64,000 nt of DNA from Arthrobacter agilis (GCF_002157505.1 NZ_NFSC01000027.1:124001-188000); one strand, 5' to 3'; positions 34,713-43,501 are shown, counted from the first letter of the stretch. The notes: generated by a model not told the origin, from the letters alone. A program made the numbers and translations.

Positions 34713-34916
34713 ATGTCCACAAAAGTAAGCACGGGGCAGCTGTACACGGTGGCCGAGGTCGCCGCCATGATGCGGGTCTCGAAGATGACGGTCTACCGGC
34801 TGGTGCAAGCCGGAACCATTCACAGCATCCGGTTCGGGCGGTCCTACCGGGTGCCGCAGAGTGCGGTCCGGGAGTATCTGGATGCAACGAACCCGGGGTC
34901 GGACTTCTCCATCTGA
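34713..34916 (+). CDS. BldC-like MerR-type HTH protein
   Basis: The 67-residue protein is almost entirely one winged helix-turn-helix of the excisionase/BldC kind (YTVAEVAAMMRVSKMTVYRL, then GTIHSIRFGRSYRVPQSAVREYL). BldC in Streptomyces is a small DNA-binding developmental regulator that binds direct repeats, and close relatives occur throughout actinobacteria. It stands alone. No integrase is nearby, so an excisionase role is unlikely. No strong Shine-Dalgarno sequence is visible before ATG 34713. Confidence 0.88.
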   Translation: MSTKVSTGQLYTVAEVAAMMRVSKMTVYRLVQAGTIHSIRFGRSYRVPQSAVREYLDATNPGSDFSI

Positions 34917-35047
34917 CTCCTGCGCCGCAGGCTCCGGACGTCCACGGGCCCCGGCGGCGAAGGGTGCGGGGTGGTTCCCGCGCGGCGATCCGCAGTGCCT
35001 TTTGCCCCTGCGTCTAGGTTCTTCGTTCGGCTATGTTCTTGCCTTGA

Positions 35048-35064
35048 CTATCGATTAACGATAG
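35048..35064. promoter_or_regulatory. Inverted repeat CTATCG-N5-CGATAG
   Basis: A perfect 6-bp inverted repeat with an AT-rich spacer (ATTAA) lies 34 nt before the DUF2975 gene and is overlapped by TTGACT. It is the likely operator of the Xre protein encoded two genes on. Confidence 0.65.
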
Positions 35065-35098
35065 CTTTGTGTCGTAACTCGGCATAGAGGGAGCTGTC

Positions 35099-35596
35099 AT
35101 GGGACGAATCACTGTCGTCGCGCTGCGAGTAGTGCTGTGCATGATGTTCGCGGGTGCCGTTTTCATCCAGGTGGTGATGCTGTCGCTCCTCGGCATCGAT
35201 CTCGAGCACGCGGATCCGGACGTCGCCCTGATCCGGACACCGCTCGTCGTCCTGTCGGTGCTCGGAATCCTCGCCCTCCAGGCAGCCGTGGTCTGCGTCT
35301 GGGGCCTGCTGACCATGGTGCGGCGCGGGACCGTCTTCTCGACGGACGCCTTCCGGCTGGTCAACACCGTCATCGCCGCATTCGCCGCCGCGAGCCTGTT
35401 CGCCTTCGGCCTCGGAGTCGCCCTCGCGCCCGGGGAGGCCGTGGCTCCCGGCGTCGTGCTGCTGATCGGGGGAGTGGCCGTCATGATCGCGGCCGTGGCG
35501 CTGATCGTGCTCGTGCTGAGGGCGTTGCTCGTCCAGGCGGTCGATCGGGATGCCGAGGCGCGCCAGCTGCGCACGGAGCTGGACGAGGTCATCTGA
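35099..35596 (+). CDS. DUF2975 membrane protein
   Basis: The 165-residue protein has four transmembrane helices (about residues 7-30, 45-70, 90-115 and 122-148) and a charged C-terminal tail. It fits DUF2975, a family regularly encoded just before a small Xre regulator. It is presumably a membrane partner or target of that regulator; the mechanism is not known. GAGGGAG precedes ATG 35099. Its stop shares a base with the next ATG (TGATG). Confidence 0.85.
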   Translation: MGRITVVALRVVLCMMFAGAVFIQVVMLSLLGIDLEHADPDVALIRTPLVVLSVLGILALQAAVVCVWGLLTMVRRGTVFSTDAFRLVNTVIAAFAAASLFAFGLGVALAPGEAVAPGVVLLIGGVAVMIAAVALIVLVLRALLVQAVDRDAEARQLRTELDEVI

Positions 35597-35937
35597 TGCC
35601 CATCGTGGTGCGGATCGACGTCGAGCTGGCGAGGCGGAAGATGAGCGTGGGGGAGTTCGCGGACCGCATCGGCCTCACGCCGGCCAACGTGGCGGTGCTG
35701 AAGAACGGGCGTGCCAAGGCTGTCCGGTTCAGCACGCTGGAGGCGATGTGCAAAGTATTGGGCTGCCAGCCCGGGGACCTGCTGGAGTGGGTCGACGACG
35801 AGAACGACAGCCAGACCAACGATCAGAACGGCGGCCAGAACAATGCTCAGAACGACGACAGGACCGCCGGCAGCGGGGAGACCGGCGCTGCGGCGGGCGG
35901 CGGTTCCGCTGCGCTGCATGGGGAGAGGGGCGCATGA
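35596..35937 (+). CDS. Xre/YozG-type HTH regulator with Q/N-rich tail
   Basis: The 113-residue protein has a compact helix-turn-helix (residues 1-65: LARRKMSVGEFADRIGLTPA, then NVAVLKNGRAKAVRFSTLEA, ending GCQPGDLLEW). It is followed by an Asp/Asn/Gln/Gly-rich tail of about 45 residues that looks disordered. The HTH part matches the short YozG-like Xre proteins paired with DUF2975. It overlaps both neighbours by a few bases and probably binds the repeat at 35048. Confidence 0.85.
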   Translation: MPIVVRIDVELARRKMSVGEFADRIGLTPANVAVLKNGRAKAVRFSTLEAMCKVLGCQPGDLLEWVDDENDSQTNDQNGGQNNAQNDDRTAGSGETGAAAGGGSAALHGERGA

Positions 35938-36809
35938 AGGGCCTCGGCCGGTTCTTCCCTCCGGCTCCTGCGCCCGGCAGGACGGGTGATCCGGGGATCT
36001 TCGGCCCGGGCTCGGCTGCCTGGCGGATCGGGCGCGAGCGCGCCATCTTCGCCGGCGGCCCTGCCGCGCTCCTGCTGCAGCTTGCGCATCCGCTCGTGGC
36101 CGAGGGTGTGCGGGCCCACAGCGGGTTCGCCACGGACCCCCTGCAACGCCTGCGCGGCACGCTCGACGCCGTCCTCACCGTCTCCTTCGGGGACCAGGCC
36201 CAGGTCCGTTCCGCCGCAGCCCATGTGGCCAGGAAGCACCGCCCCGTGCGGGGCACCCTGCCCGAGCCCAGCGCATCGCTGCCGGCGGGCACGCCCTACA
36301 GCGCAGACAATCCCGAGCTCGCCCTGTGGGTGTTCTCGACCCTCGTCCGGACCGCCCTCGAGGTCACGGACGCCTTCCTCCGCCCAGTCCCGGCAGGGGA
36401 GCGGGATGCGTACTACCAGGACATGAAGCAGATGGCGCACCTCTTCGGCGTCCCGGACGCACTCCTGCCGGAGGATTACAGCGCCCTCGAGCGCTACGTG
36501 GAGCACCAGATCGGAGCCACGCTCGACGTCGGCAGCACCGCACGGATGATCGCACGGCAGATCCTCACGCCCGATCCGCCGCTCCTCCCGCCGACGCTCC
36601 GTCCGGTGCCCTCCGTGCTGGCCGCCGGATTCCTCCCTCCCGTCCTGCGCGAGGCCTACGGGCTTCCGTGGCGCCGCCGCGAGCAGGCGTCCTTCGCCGC
36701 CATCCGCCGGGTCACACGGCTGGCCGCGCCGCTGCTGCCTGCGCGGGTGCGGTACTGGCCGCACTACGCCGTCGCCCTCGACCGCGTGCAGGCCACATCC
36801 GCCGGGTAG
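35934..36809 (+). CDS. MpaB-like oxygenase (DUF2236)
   Basis: The 291-residue protein matches DUF2236, the family of mycophenolic-acid synthesis protein MpaB and the rubber oxygenase Lcp. Visible conserved parts include WRIGRERAIFAGGPAALLLQ followed by LAHPLVAEGV near residue 35 and a later YYQDMKQMAHLFGVPDALLP. In Lcp the corresponding His binds haem b. ATG 35934 overlaps the Xre stop by 4 nt, with GGGGAGAGGGG upstream. The operon links a membrane protein, a repressor and a possible oxygenase. The substrate is unknown. Confidence 0.83.
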   Translation: MKGLGRFFPPAPAPGRTGDPGIFGPGSAAWRIGRERAIFAGGPAALLLQLAHPLVAEGVRAHSGFATDPLQRLRGTLDAVLTVSFGDQAQVRSAAAHVARKHRPVRGTLPEPSASLPAGTPYSADNPELALWVFSTLVRTALEVTDAFLRPVPAGERDAYYQDMKQMAHLFGVPDALLPEDYSALERYVEHQIGATLDVGSTARMIARQILTPDPPLLPPTLRPVPSVLAAGFLPPVLREAYGLPWRRREQASFAAIRRVTRLAAPLLPARVRYWPHYAVALDRVQATSAG

Positions 36810-36922
36810 CACTGCAGGCTCCACGACCCCGGGTCGTGTCGCTCCCATTAGGCGCGTGCCGGAACCGGTCCCGCCAGTATGCTCGGCTCAAACACCCCCG
36901 TCCGCTCGAAAGGTCCCGCCCC

Positions 36923-37771
36923 ATGAGGCTCCTCAGCCGCGCCCTCGCCGCAACAGCCGCGCTCGTCCTGCTGGCGGCAGGGGCATCACCCGCCACAGCC
37001 GTCACCGGCGGGGAGCCCGACGCCGACGATCACCCCGGGGTCGCGCTGGTCTTCACCTACGGCGACACCGGAGCCCTGCAGCGCTGTTCCGCGACGCTCA
37101 TCAGCCCCACCGTCCTCCTCACGGCGGCCCACTGCGTCTCGGGGACGGTGGGGAAGTCCTTCGTGACGTTCGATTCGGTGATCGGGAATGCCCCACCCGT
37201 CGCGATCCCCCATGCCACCGACCCTGCCGTCGGCTACACGGGCGCCGACCTCGCCGCTGCCGGCGCCCTGTCCGGCAGTTCCACCGCGCACCCCGACTAC
37301 TCGGGTGCAGCTCCCGTCACCGACCGGGCGGACGTCGCCGTGATCGTGCTCGACGCCCCCGCAGCCGGCATCGCGCCCGCCGAGCTCGCGCCGGTAGGGT
37401 ACCTCGACCAGTACCGGGCACCGCTGCTCAACAGGACGATCTTCGAGGTCGTGGGGTACGGCACCGAGGTCCGGAAGCCCGACGCCGGGCCGCAGAAGCC
37501 CGAGCCCATGATCTTCCCCCTGCTTCGCCGGACCACGACGTCGCCCGGGCAGAAGCTCGGCGAGCAGATCCTGCAGCTGCAGGGCAATCCGAACGATCCG
37601 CGCGGCGGCGGCGGCACCTGCTCCGGGGACTCCGGCGGTCCCGTGTTCCTGGACGGCTACCTCGTCGCCGTCAGCTCGTACGGGTTCAACACCATCTGCC
37701 GGTACATCGACGGCTACCAGCGGACGGACATCGCCGTCGTCCAGGACTGGCTCGCCCTGACGACCGGCTGA
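36923..37771 (+). CDS. Secreted trypsin-like serine protease
   Basis: The 282-residue product has a signal peptide (residues 1-26, cleavage near ATA-V) and a chymotrypsin-fold domain starting VTGGEPDADDHPGVAL. The catalytic triad is seen as His in LLTAAHCV, Asp in RADVAVIVLD and Ser in GTCSGDSGGPVFLDGY. Cys pairs are present. It should be an extracellular endopeptidase. ATG 36923 has GAAAGG upstream. The open frame reaches further back into the MpaB gene, but only this start gives a signal peptide. It converges on 37773 with one base between the stops. Confidence 0.9.
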   Translation: MRLLSRALAATAALVLLAAGASPATAVTGGEPDADDHPGVALVFTYGDTGALQRCSATLISPTVLLTAAHCVSGTVGKSFVTFDSVIGNAPPVAIPHATDPAVGYTGADLAAAGALSGSSTAHPDYSGAAPVTDRADVAVIVLDAPAAGIAPAELAPVGYLDQYRAPLLNRTIFEVVGYGTEVRKPDAGPQKPEPMIFPLLRRTTTSPGQKLGEQILQLQGNPNDPRGGGGTCSGDSGGPVFLDGYLVAVSSYGFNTICRYIDGYQRTDIAVVQDWLALTTG

Positions 37772-37772
37772 A

Positions 37773-38375
37773 TCACGGCTCAGGGTGGCGGATCGTCGTG
37801 GTCACGGACACCAGTTGCGGCCGCGCAGGGGCGGAGCTGAAGCCGAACCGCACGGGCGGGCTCACGGGGCCGAGCGTACCCGGGTCGGAGCCGCGCCAGG
37901 TCGCGGTCACCCCTGGGATCGCCCGCGCCGACGTCACGCCGTAGTACTCCGTGCGGCCCTGTCCGGCGGAGCCGGCGGTCGCGACGCCCTTCACCAGGAC
38001 CGACGCCACCGGGTTGATCAGCGCCAGCCAGCGCGGGTGCGTGGCCAGGCGGGACGGAACGAGTCCGAGGAGCCGCCCGAGCAGCGTGACGGCCCCGATC
38101 TCGGCGAAGACCTGGAGGTCCCCGGCGTCCACGATGAGGCGGTCCCGCGTCAGCGTCGAGGTGATCGGCGAGAGCACGACCTCGTCGAACACGTACGTCG
38201 CGCCCACGTAGTCCGCCACGTCCCGGGTCGGTGCGAGCAGGATGCGACGGCCCGCTGCATCCTCCATCATGACGTCGGTGAACGCACCGAACGGGGACGT
38301 GTCCCAGCGGCCGATCACCAGCCTGGTGCCCGAGGCGGTGCCGATACCGGCGATGTGTCCTTCGAAGCGGTCCAT
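37773..38375 (-). CDS. Conserved hypothetical protein
   Basis: The 200-residue protein begins MDRFEGHIAGIGTASGTRLV and consists mostly of beta strands with a central hydrophobic segment. No signal peptide or catalytic motif is clear, and no family was recognised. ATG 38375 is favoured because a CACAAT box lies 6 nt upstream, although the frame is open for 95 more codons without a better start. It is divergent to purA. Confidence 0.6.
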   Translation of the reverse strand: MDRFEGHIAGIGTASGTRLVIGRWDTSPFGAFTDVMMEDAAGRRILLAPTRDVADYVGATYVFDEVVLSPITSTLTRDRLIVDAGDLQVFAEIGAVTLLGRLLGLVPSRLATHPRWLALINPVASVLVKGVATAGSAGQGRTEYYGVTSARAIPGVTATWRGSDPGTLGPVSPPVRFGFSSAPARPQLVSVTTTIRHPEP

Positions 38376-38495
38376 GCCCCCATTGTGCACGGGCCGTATC
38401 TCCGGCGAGTGCGGCGGTAGCGGCGGCACTCCCACCGTCATGCACCACGTTTTTCGGCGCCCCCGGAGCGGCTCGGCTAAACTCGGATGGTAAGA

Positions 38496-38533
38496 GCCCC
38501 AGTGACCGCGCACACCGCGCGGACGGTTGGGGC
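38496..38533 (+). promoter_or_regulatory. Hairpin in the purA leader
   Basis: GCCCCA and TGGGGC flank an inner CGCGC/GCGCG stem, about 20 nt after a TAAACT box. The leader to purA is about 110 nt and could carry regulation. It does not match a purine riboswitch that I recognise. Confidence 0.35.
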
Positions 38534-38601
38534 GTTCTGATGCACGGCGTACTTCTCCGCGGTTGCGCGGGAAGGGCCCGTACCGAATGGGGGAGGATCC
38601 C

Positions 38602-39891
38602 ATGCCAGCAATCGTCATTGTCGGAGCCCAGTGGGGCGACGAGGGTAAGGGCAAGGCCACTGACCTGCTGGGCGGCCGGGTCGACTACGTCGTGAAGCCG
38701 AACGGCGGCAACAACGCCGGGCACACCGTCGTCGTCGGCGGTGAGAAGTACGAGCTGAAGCTCCTTCCCGCCGGCATCCTCAGCCCCAACGCGATCCCGA
38801 TCATCGGCAACGGCTGCGTCATCAACCTCGAGGCCCTCTTCGAGGAGATCGAAGGGCTCAAGGCCCGCGGCGCCGACACGTCGAGGCTCCGCGTCTCCGC
38901 CAACGCCCACCTCGTGGCCCCGTACCACCAGGTTCTGGACAAGGTCACCGAACGCTTCCTCGGCAAGCGTGCCATCGGCACCACGGGCCGCGGCATCGGC
39001 CCCGCGTACATGGACAAGGTGGCACGGCTCGGCCTGCGCGTGCAGGACGTCTTCGACGAGTCGATCCTGCGCCAGAAGGTGGAGGGCTCCCTCAAGCAGA
39101 AGAACGAACTGCTGGTCAAGGTCTACAACCGGCGCAATGTCGAGGTCGAGGAGGTCGTGGAGTACTTCCTGTCCTTCGCCGAGCGGCTCAAGCCCCTCGT
39201 CATCGACTCCACGTTCGTGCTCAACGAGGCGCTCGACGCCGGCAAGGTGGTCCTCATGGAGGGCGGCCAGGCGACGTTCCTCGACGTGGACCACGGCACC
39301 TACCCGTTCGTGACGTCGTCCAACCCCACGGCGGGCGGCGCGTCGGTCGGCTCGGGCATCGGGCCCACGCGTATCTCGCGCTCGATCGGCATCATCAAGG
39401 CCTACACGACCCGCGTCGGCGCCGGCCCGTTCCCCACGGAGCTCTTCGACGAGATGGGCATGTACCTGCAGAAGACCGGCGGCGAGTTCGGCGTCAACAC
39501 CGGCCGCCCCCGCCGGTGCGGCTGGTACGACGCGGTGCTGGCGCGCCACGCCTCGCGCGTCAACGGCTTCACCGACTACTTCGTCACCAAGCTCGACGTC
39601 CTCACCGGTATCGAGACCATCCCGGTGTGCGTGGCATACGACGTCGACGGCGTGCGCCACGACGAGATGCCCATGACCCAGACGGAGTTCCACCACGCGA
39701 AGCCGATCTTCGAGTACTTCGACGGCTGGACCGAGGACATCACGGGAGCCCGGACCATCGAGGACCTGCCGGACAACGCGCAGACCTACGTCCGGGCGCT
39801 CGAGAAGCTGTCCGGCACCCGCTTCTCCGCCATCGGCGTCGGGCCCGACCGCGACCAGACCATCGTGGTCAACGACCTGATCGGCGGCTGA
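38602..39891 (+). CDS. purA: Adenylosuccinate synthetase
   Basis: The 429-residue enzyme joins IMP and aspartate with GTP in the first committed step to AMP. The start [20 protein letters not shown] carries the GTP loop. NNAGHTVV binds [16 protein letters not shown] lies near residue 130, and [12 protein letters not shown] near 300 completes the active site. ATG 38602 has GGGGGAGG upstream. The length is normal. It is followed by a clear terminator. Confidence 0.97.
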   Translation: MPAIVIVGAQWGDEGKGKATDLLGGRVDYVVKPNGGNNAGHTVVVGGEKYELKLLPAGILSPNAIPIIGNGCVINLEALFEEIEGLKARGADTSRLRVSANAHLVAPYHQVLDKVTERFLGKRAIGTTGRGIGPAYMDKVARLGLRVQDVFDESILRQKVEGSLKQKNELLVKVYNRRNVEVEEVVEYFLSFAERLKPLVIDSTFVLNEALDAGKVVLMEGGQATFLDVDHGTYPFVTSSNPTAGGASVGSGIGPTRISRSIGIIKAYTTRVGAGPFPTELFDEMGMYLQKTGGEFGVNTGRPRRCGWYDAVLARHASRVNGFTDYFVTKLDVLTGIETIPVCVAYDVDGVRHDEMPMTQTEFHHAKPIFEYFDGWTEDITGARTIEDLPDNAQTYVRALEKLSGTRFSAIGVGPDRDQTIVVNDLIGG

Positions 39892-39902
39892 CCCCTCCGG
39901 AT

Positions 39903-39943
39903 ACAGGAACGGCCCCCGCGCCTGGCGAGGGGGCCGTTCCTGT
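39903..39943. terminator. Bidirectional terminator after purA
   Basis: ACAGGAACGGCCCCC and GGGGGCCGTTCCTGT make a 15-bp perfect stem between purA and the convergent lipoprotein gene. Confidence 0.9.
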
Positions 39944-39970
39944 CCGCCGTGGGCTCAGGCCCGGCGGGAC

Positions 39971-40756
39971 CTAGAGGTTCACGGTGATATCCGCACCCTC
40001 ACGCAGTTCCGCAATCAGGGTCTGTGCCGCAGCGGACAGCTGCTCGCCCGAGAGCTGTTCCTCGATCTGGGCCCGCACGTCCTCGAGCGGCGGGATGGGC
40101 GTGGCGGTTTCGCCGGAGTCCTCCTGCTGGGCGACCGCGGCGTCGTAGGTGTCCTGGATCTGCTGGTCAGTGGGCGCCGTGTCTCCGGCTTCTTCCGCGA
40201 TCAGTGCATCCAGCTTCACCTGGTCCGAGAGCTGCCTGTCGAAGGCGGCGTCGTCGAGGCCCTGCTCCGCGAATGCTGCACGCAGTTCCGCTTCCGAGCC
40301 GAGTTGGCTGCTCTCCAGCAGCGTGTCGATCGCGGCGGTGAGTGCCTCAGGGCTGGCCTCGATGCCCCGCTTCTCTGCCTCCTGCCGAAGCAGTTCCGTG
40401 CTGACGAGGTTGTCCGCGACAGTCGTCTTCAATTGGGCCTGGTCCAGTTCCTGCCCGCTCGCCTGGGCCGAGGCGGCCGCCTGCTGGAACTGCGCCTTGT
40501 AGGTGGTGGTGAAGATGTCGCGGCCGATCTCCGTACCATCGACGACCGCAACCACCTCCGGGATGTCCGCGAGGTCCGGCTCCGGCAGGGCCGCTGCGGA
40601 CTCCGGGGCCTCTGCTGCCGGCTCGCTTGCAGCGCTGGACTCCGCGGCCCTGTCCGCAGACCCTTCGCCACCGCTGCAGGCGCTGAGCAGGGCGGCCGAT
40701 CCGATGAATGCGGCAGCGAGTAGCCGCCTCTTCCGTGCTGTGGCTGCGAAGGCCAT
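39971..40756 (-). CDS. SurA-like lipoprotein (peptidyl-prolyl isomerase N-domain)
   Basis: The 261-residue lipoprotein has a lipobox LSAC near residue 27, an Ala/Glu/Pro-rich linker and a SurA N-terminal-like helical domain (VAVVDGTEIGRDIFTTTYKA; VADNLVSTELLRQEAEKRGI; PTDQQIQDTYDAA). No parvulin catalytic domain is evident, so it may be a chaperone rather than an isomerase. It acts outside the membrane in protein folding. ATG 40756 has GAGGAC upstream. A TACACT box lies about 40 nt before it. Confidence 0.82.
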   Translation of the reverse strand: MAFAATARKRRLLAAAFIGSAALLSACSGGEGSADRAAESSAASEPAAEAPESAAALPEPDLADIPEVVAVVDGTEIGRDIFTTTYKAQFQQAAASAQASGQELDQAQLKTTVADNLVSTELLRQEAEKRGIEASPEALTAAIDTLLESSQLGSEAELRAAFAEQGLDDAAFDRQLSDQVKLDALIAEEAGDTAPTDQQIQDTYDAAVAQQEDSGETATPIPPLEDVRAQIEEQLSGEQLSAAAQTLIAELREGADITVNL

Positions 40757-40870
40757 AGGTGCTGTCCTCAAGTCGCCGGCATGATCAGCCTGCCAGTGTA
40801 GCAATCACCTGTGACAGCCCGCCCGGTAGACGCTGGGCGTCCGCTGGACGCATAGGCCGTCCGGAGGGTA

Positions 40871-41365
40871 TCACCAACCCCAGGTCCCCGCGCCGCCCTT
40901 GAACGGGCCCACGACGGCGGCGGTGATCCAACCGCCGTAGAAATCGCCCTCCTGGGACCGGACCCGCTCGCCGTCGACCGTGCACTCGTCCATCCGGGAC
41001 GGGTAGACCGCGGCGCGGGTGGCCAGGTCCTCGTACCCGGGAACCGGCGTGGGGTACGTCCAGGCGCCGCGCGGACTGCGCGCACTTCCTGCGACGACGT
41101 CGAAATAGCCGGCCGTCCCCTTGAACTCGCAGTGCGACGTGCCCTCGACGGGCACCAGCACGCCCGGTGCGAAGTCGGCGATCGGCAGGTAGTAGACGGG
41201 CGGGTGGCTCGTCTCGAGCACCCGCACGGCGTCGCTCGTGCTGATGATCAGCCGTCCGCCGAAGCGCACCTCGATGACCGCCGGCGTCCGCTCCACGCGG
41301 GGAGGCCTCGGGTAGTTCCAGACGGATTCCTGGCCGGGGCCGGGTTCCACGTGCCTGCTCGTCAT
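40871..41365 (-). CDS. DUF427 protein
   Basis: The 164-residue protein is a DUF427 member. It shows SVWNYPRPPRVERT, the strand VLETSHPPVYYLPIADF, CEFKGTAGYFDV and the near-invariant end YPSRMDECTVDGERV then GDFYGGWITAAVVGPFKGG. The function of the family is not known. Two starts are possible: ATG 41365, which matches the usual family N-terminus, and ATG 41377, generated by a 14-bp tandem duplication that also copies the ribosome-binding site. Confidence 0.88.
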   Translation of the reverse strand: MTSRHVEPGPGQESVWNYPRPPRVERTPAVIEVRFGGRLIISTSDAVRVLETSHPPVYYLPIADFAPGVLVPVEGTSHCEFKGTAGYFDVVAGSARSPRGAWTYPTPVPGYEDLATRAAVYPSRMDECTVDGERVRSQEGDFYGGWITAAVVGPFKGGAGTWGW

Positions 41366-41391
41366 CGGGTTCCTCATATCGGGTTCCTCAT
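41364..41391 (-). repeat. 14-bp tandem duplication at the DUF427 start
   Basis: ATCGGGTTCCTCAT occurs twice without a gap. On the coding strand each copy reads ATGAGGAACCCGAT and includes both a start codon and GAGGAA. Confidence 0.92.
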
Positions 41392-41467
41392 GGGGAGAAG
41401 GCTACTCCGCCGTGCAGGGCGGGAGTCTGTACGCTGGAGAAAAGGCACGGCACACGGATGGGGCATC

Positions 41468-42274
41468 ATGAAGGTCAGCGTTGGTCAGTTCAGGCCTGGT
41501 GGGGACGTCCAGGCGAATCTCGCCGTGATGCGGGACCTCGCCGCGGAGGCGAGCGCCGCGGGTTCGGGGCTGATCGTCTTCCCCGAGGAATCGATGTTCT
41601 CTATGGGCGAGGTCGAGGGTTCGCTCCGGCAGGCGGTCGACGCCGACTGGAGCTCCTTCGTCCAGCAGCTGTCCTTCCTCGCCGCCGAGCACCGCATCGC
41701 CATCGTCGCCGGCGGCTACGAGCCGAGCGGCGAGGAACGGCCCTTCAACACGCTCGTCCTGATCGACGCGACAGGCCGCATCGTGGACACCTACCGCAAG
41801 CTCCACCTCTTCGACGCCTTCAGCTACTCCGAATCCACCCGCATCAAGCCGGGCGACGGCGGCATCAAGATCGCCGATCTCGGCGACGTCCGGGTGGGAC
41901 TCATGACCTGCTACGACCTCCGCTTCCCCGAACTGGCGCGAGCGCTCGCCGACGCCGGGGCGGACCTGATCTGCGTTCCCGCGGCCTGGTTCAAGGGCGA
42001 GCACAAGATCGAGCACTGGGAGACGCTGCTGAAGGCGCGCGCCATCGAGAACACCCTCTGGGTGGCCGCGGCGGGAACGTCCAGCGGCCACACGATCGGC
42101 CACTCGGCCATCATCGATCCGATGGGCGTCCCGCAGGTGCACCTCGAGGACGAGGACCGCGGCCTCGCCACCACCGATGTCACGCGCCGCAGGGTCGACG
42201 ACGTCCGCGAGTTCCTGCCGGTGCTCCGGAACCGGCGCTTCGCCCGGAACGACAGCATTGTCGACTCCCACTGA
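41468..42274 (+). CDS. Nitrilase-superfamily carbon-nitrogen hydrolase
   Basis: The 268-residue enzyme has the nitrilase triad: Glu in LIVFPEES near residue 42, Lys in TYRKLHLFDAF near 110 and Cys in VGLMTCYDLRFPELAR near 143. It should hydrolyse an amide, possibly a deaminated glutathione or omega-amide. ATG 41468 gives the usual KVSVGQFRPGGD start. Its 3' end overlaps the LacI regulator gene by 17 nt, so the two may be co-transcribed by position only. Confidence 0.88.
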   Translation: MKVSVGQFRPGGDVQANLAVMRDLAAEASAAGSGLIVFPEESMFSMGEVEGSLRQAVDADWSSFVQQLSFLAAEHRIAIVAGGYEPSGEERPFNTLVLIDATGRIVDTYRKLHLFDAFSYSESTRIKPGDGGIKIADLGDVRVGLMTCYDLRFPELARALADAGADLICVPAAWFKGEHKIEHWETLLKARAIENTLWVAAAGTSSGHTIGHSAIIDPMGVPQVHLEDEDRGLATTDVTRRRVDDVREFLPVLRNRRFARNDSIVDSH

Positions 42275-43367
42275 CGCAGCCGGCCCTCCGGAGGCAGGGG
42301 CCGCGGGGGAGCGGACGCGGCCGGCCGCCACCGGCCGCGCCGCGAACATCCGGGATGTAGCCCGCCGCGCAGGCGTCTCGCACCAGACGGTGTCCCGGGT
42401 CCTCAACGGACACCCGAGCCTGCGGACCGAGACGCGGGACCGCGTGCTGGCCGCCATGGACGAGCTCAGCTTCCGTCCGAACCGGGCCGCCCGCGCGCTC
42501 GTGACCAGCCGCTCCACCACCATCGGCGTCCTGGTGAGCAAGGGGTTCGAGTACGGTCCCGCCGCCAGCCTGCAGGCCATCGACAGTGCGGCGCGCGAGG
42601 CCGGGTACGCCGTCGACGTCGCGCACCTCGACGACGTGGACGCGGACTCGATCCGCTCGGCGCTGGACCGCCTGCTGGCTCACGGGGTGGACGGGCTCGT
42701 CATCCTGGCCCCGCAGACGCAGACCCTCAGCGAGATCGGGCACCTGTCCATCACCCTCCCGTTCGTGACGGTGCACTCCGCGAGGGCTCACGACGACCAC
42801 CGGCTCTCGATGGACCAGTCGGGAGGCGCCGCCCTCGCGACACGCCATCTGCTCGGCCTGGGACACCGGCGGATCGTGCACGTGCCGGGCCCGGACGGCT
42901 GGTTCGAGACGGAGGCGCGCGTTCGCGGGTACTGCGGTGAGATGGAGGCCTGGGGATGTGAGCCGGAGCTCCAGCTCTCGGGGGACTGGACCGCGGAGTC
43001 GGGCTACCGGGCGGGGCTCGCCCTCGCGGGGGACCCGGGGGTCACGGCGGTCTTCTCGTCCAACGACCAGATGGCGCTCGGGCTGCTCCACGCGTTCCGT
43101 GAGGGTGGGCGCCGGGTCCCCGAGGACGTGAGCGTCGTGGGCTTCGACGATGTCCCCGAGGCCGCGCACTACTGGCCCCCGCTCACCACCGTCCGCCAGG
43201 ACTTCCCCGAGCTCGGCAGGCGCTGCGTGGCGAGGCTGCTCGGGCTCATCGCCGAGGCGGGAACAGGCCCGGCGGGCGATTCCGCAGGGGCGGCGCCGGA
43301 CGTGGTCCCGGAACTCGTCATCCGCGCGTCGACTGCGCCTGCAGCGGCGCCTTCTTCCGCCCCGTGA
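42258..43367 (+). CDS. LacI-family regulator, probable arabinose repressor
   Basis: The 369-residue regulator has a LacI helix-turn-helix near residue 35 (IRDVARRAGVSHQTVSRVLN), a hinge region and an effector domain (GVLVSKGFEYGPAASLQA; AVFSSNDQMALGLLHA; VVGFDDVPEAAHYWPPLTTV). No ATG or GTG lies at a suitable place, so TTG 42258, inside the end of the hydrolase gene, is the proposed start. A disordered Ala/Pro/Gly-rich N-terminal part precedes the HTH. It is directly upstream of araB, whose promoter carries a LacI-type palindrome. Confidence 0.82.
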   Translation: MSTPTDAAGPPEAGAAGERTRPAATGRAANIRDVARRAGVSHQTVSRVLNGHPSLRTETRDRVLAAMDELSFRPNRAARALVTSRSTTIGVLVSKGFEYGPAASLQAIDSAAREAGYAVDVAHLDDVDADSIRSALDRLLAHGVDGLVILAPQTQTLSEIGHLSITLPFVTVHSARAHDDHRLSMDQSGGAALATRHLLGLGHRRIVHVPGPDGWFETEARVRGYCGEMEAWGCEPELQLSGDWTAESGYRAGLALAGDPGVTAVFSSNDQMALGLLHAFREGGRRVPEDVSVVGFDDVPEAAHYWPPLTTVRQDFPELGRRCVARLLGLIAEAGTGPAGDSAGAAPDVVPELVIRASTAPAAAPSSAP

Positions 43368-43443
43368 CGGTGTTCCGACGGTCGGGGCGACAGCCGGACG
43401 GCTGCTCCCGATGCCGCTGTCCGGGCGTCATCGTCCTGACCCA

Positions 43444-43501
43444 TTGACATACCCCACGGGCGCTCCCCTACACTGGTGAGCGCGGATGTGAACGGTCACA
43501 T
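43444..43501 (+). promoter_or_regulatory. Arabinose operon promoter and operator
   Basis: TTGACA (43444) and TACACT (43469) are spaced by 19 nt. The near-palindrome ATGTGAACGGTCACAT (43486-43501) begins about 12 nt after the -10, over the expected transcript start. This is the layout of a repressor-blocked promoter for araBDA. Confidence 0.75.

Noticed and set aside
34713-34916. Excisionase of a prophage.
   Set aside because: No integrase or phage gene is nearby. The sequence is closer to stand-alone BldC-like regulators.
37780-39696. A 638-codon minus-strand frame opposite purA.
   Set aside because: It is the antisense shadow of purA, with the Arg/His/Asp-rich composition typical of such frames in high-GC DNA.
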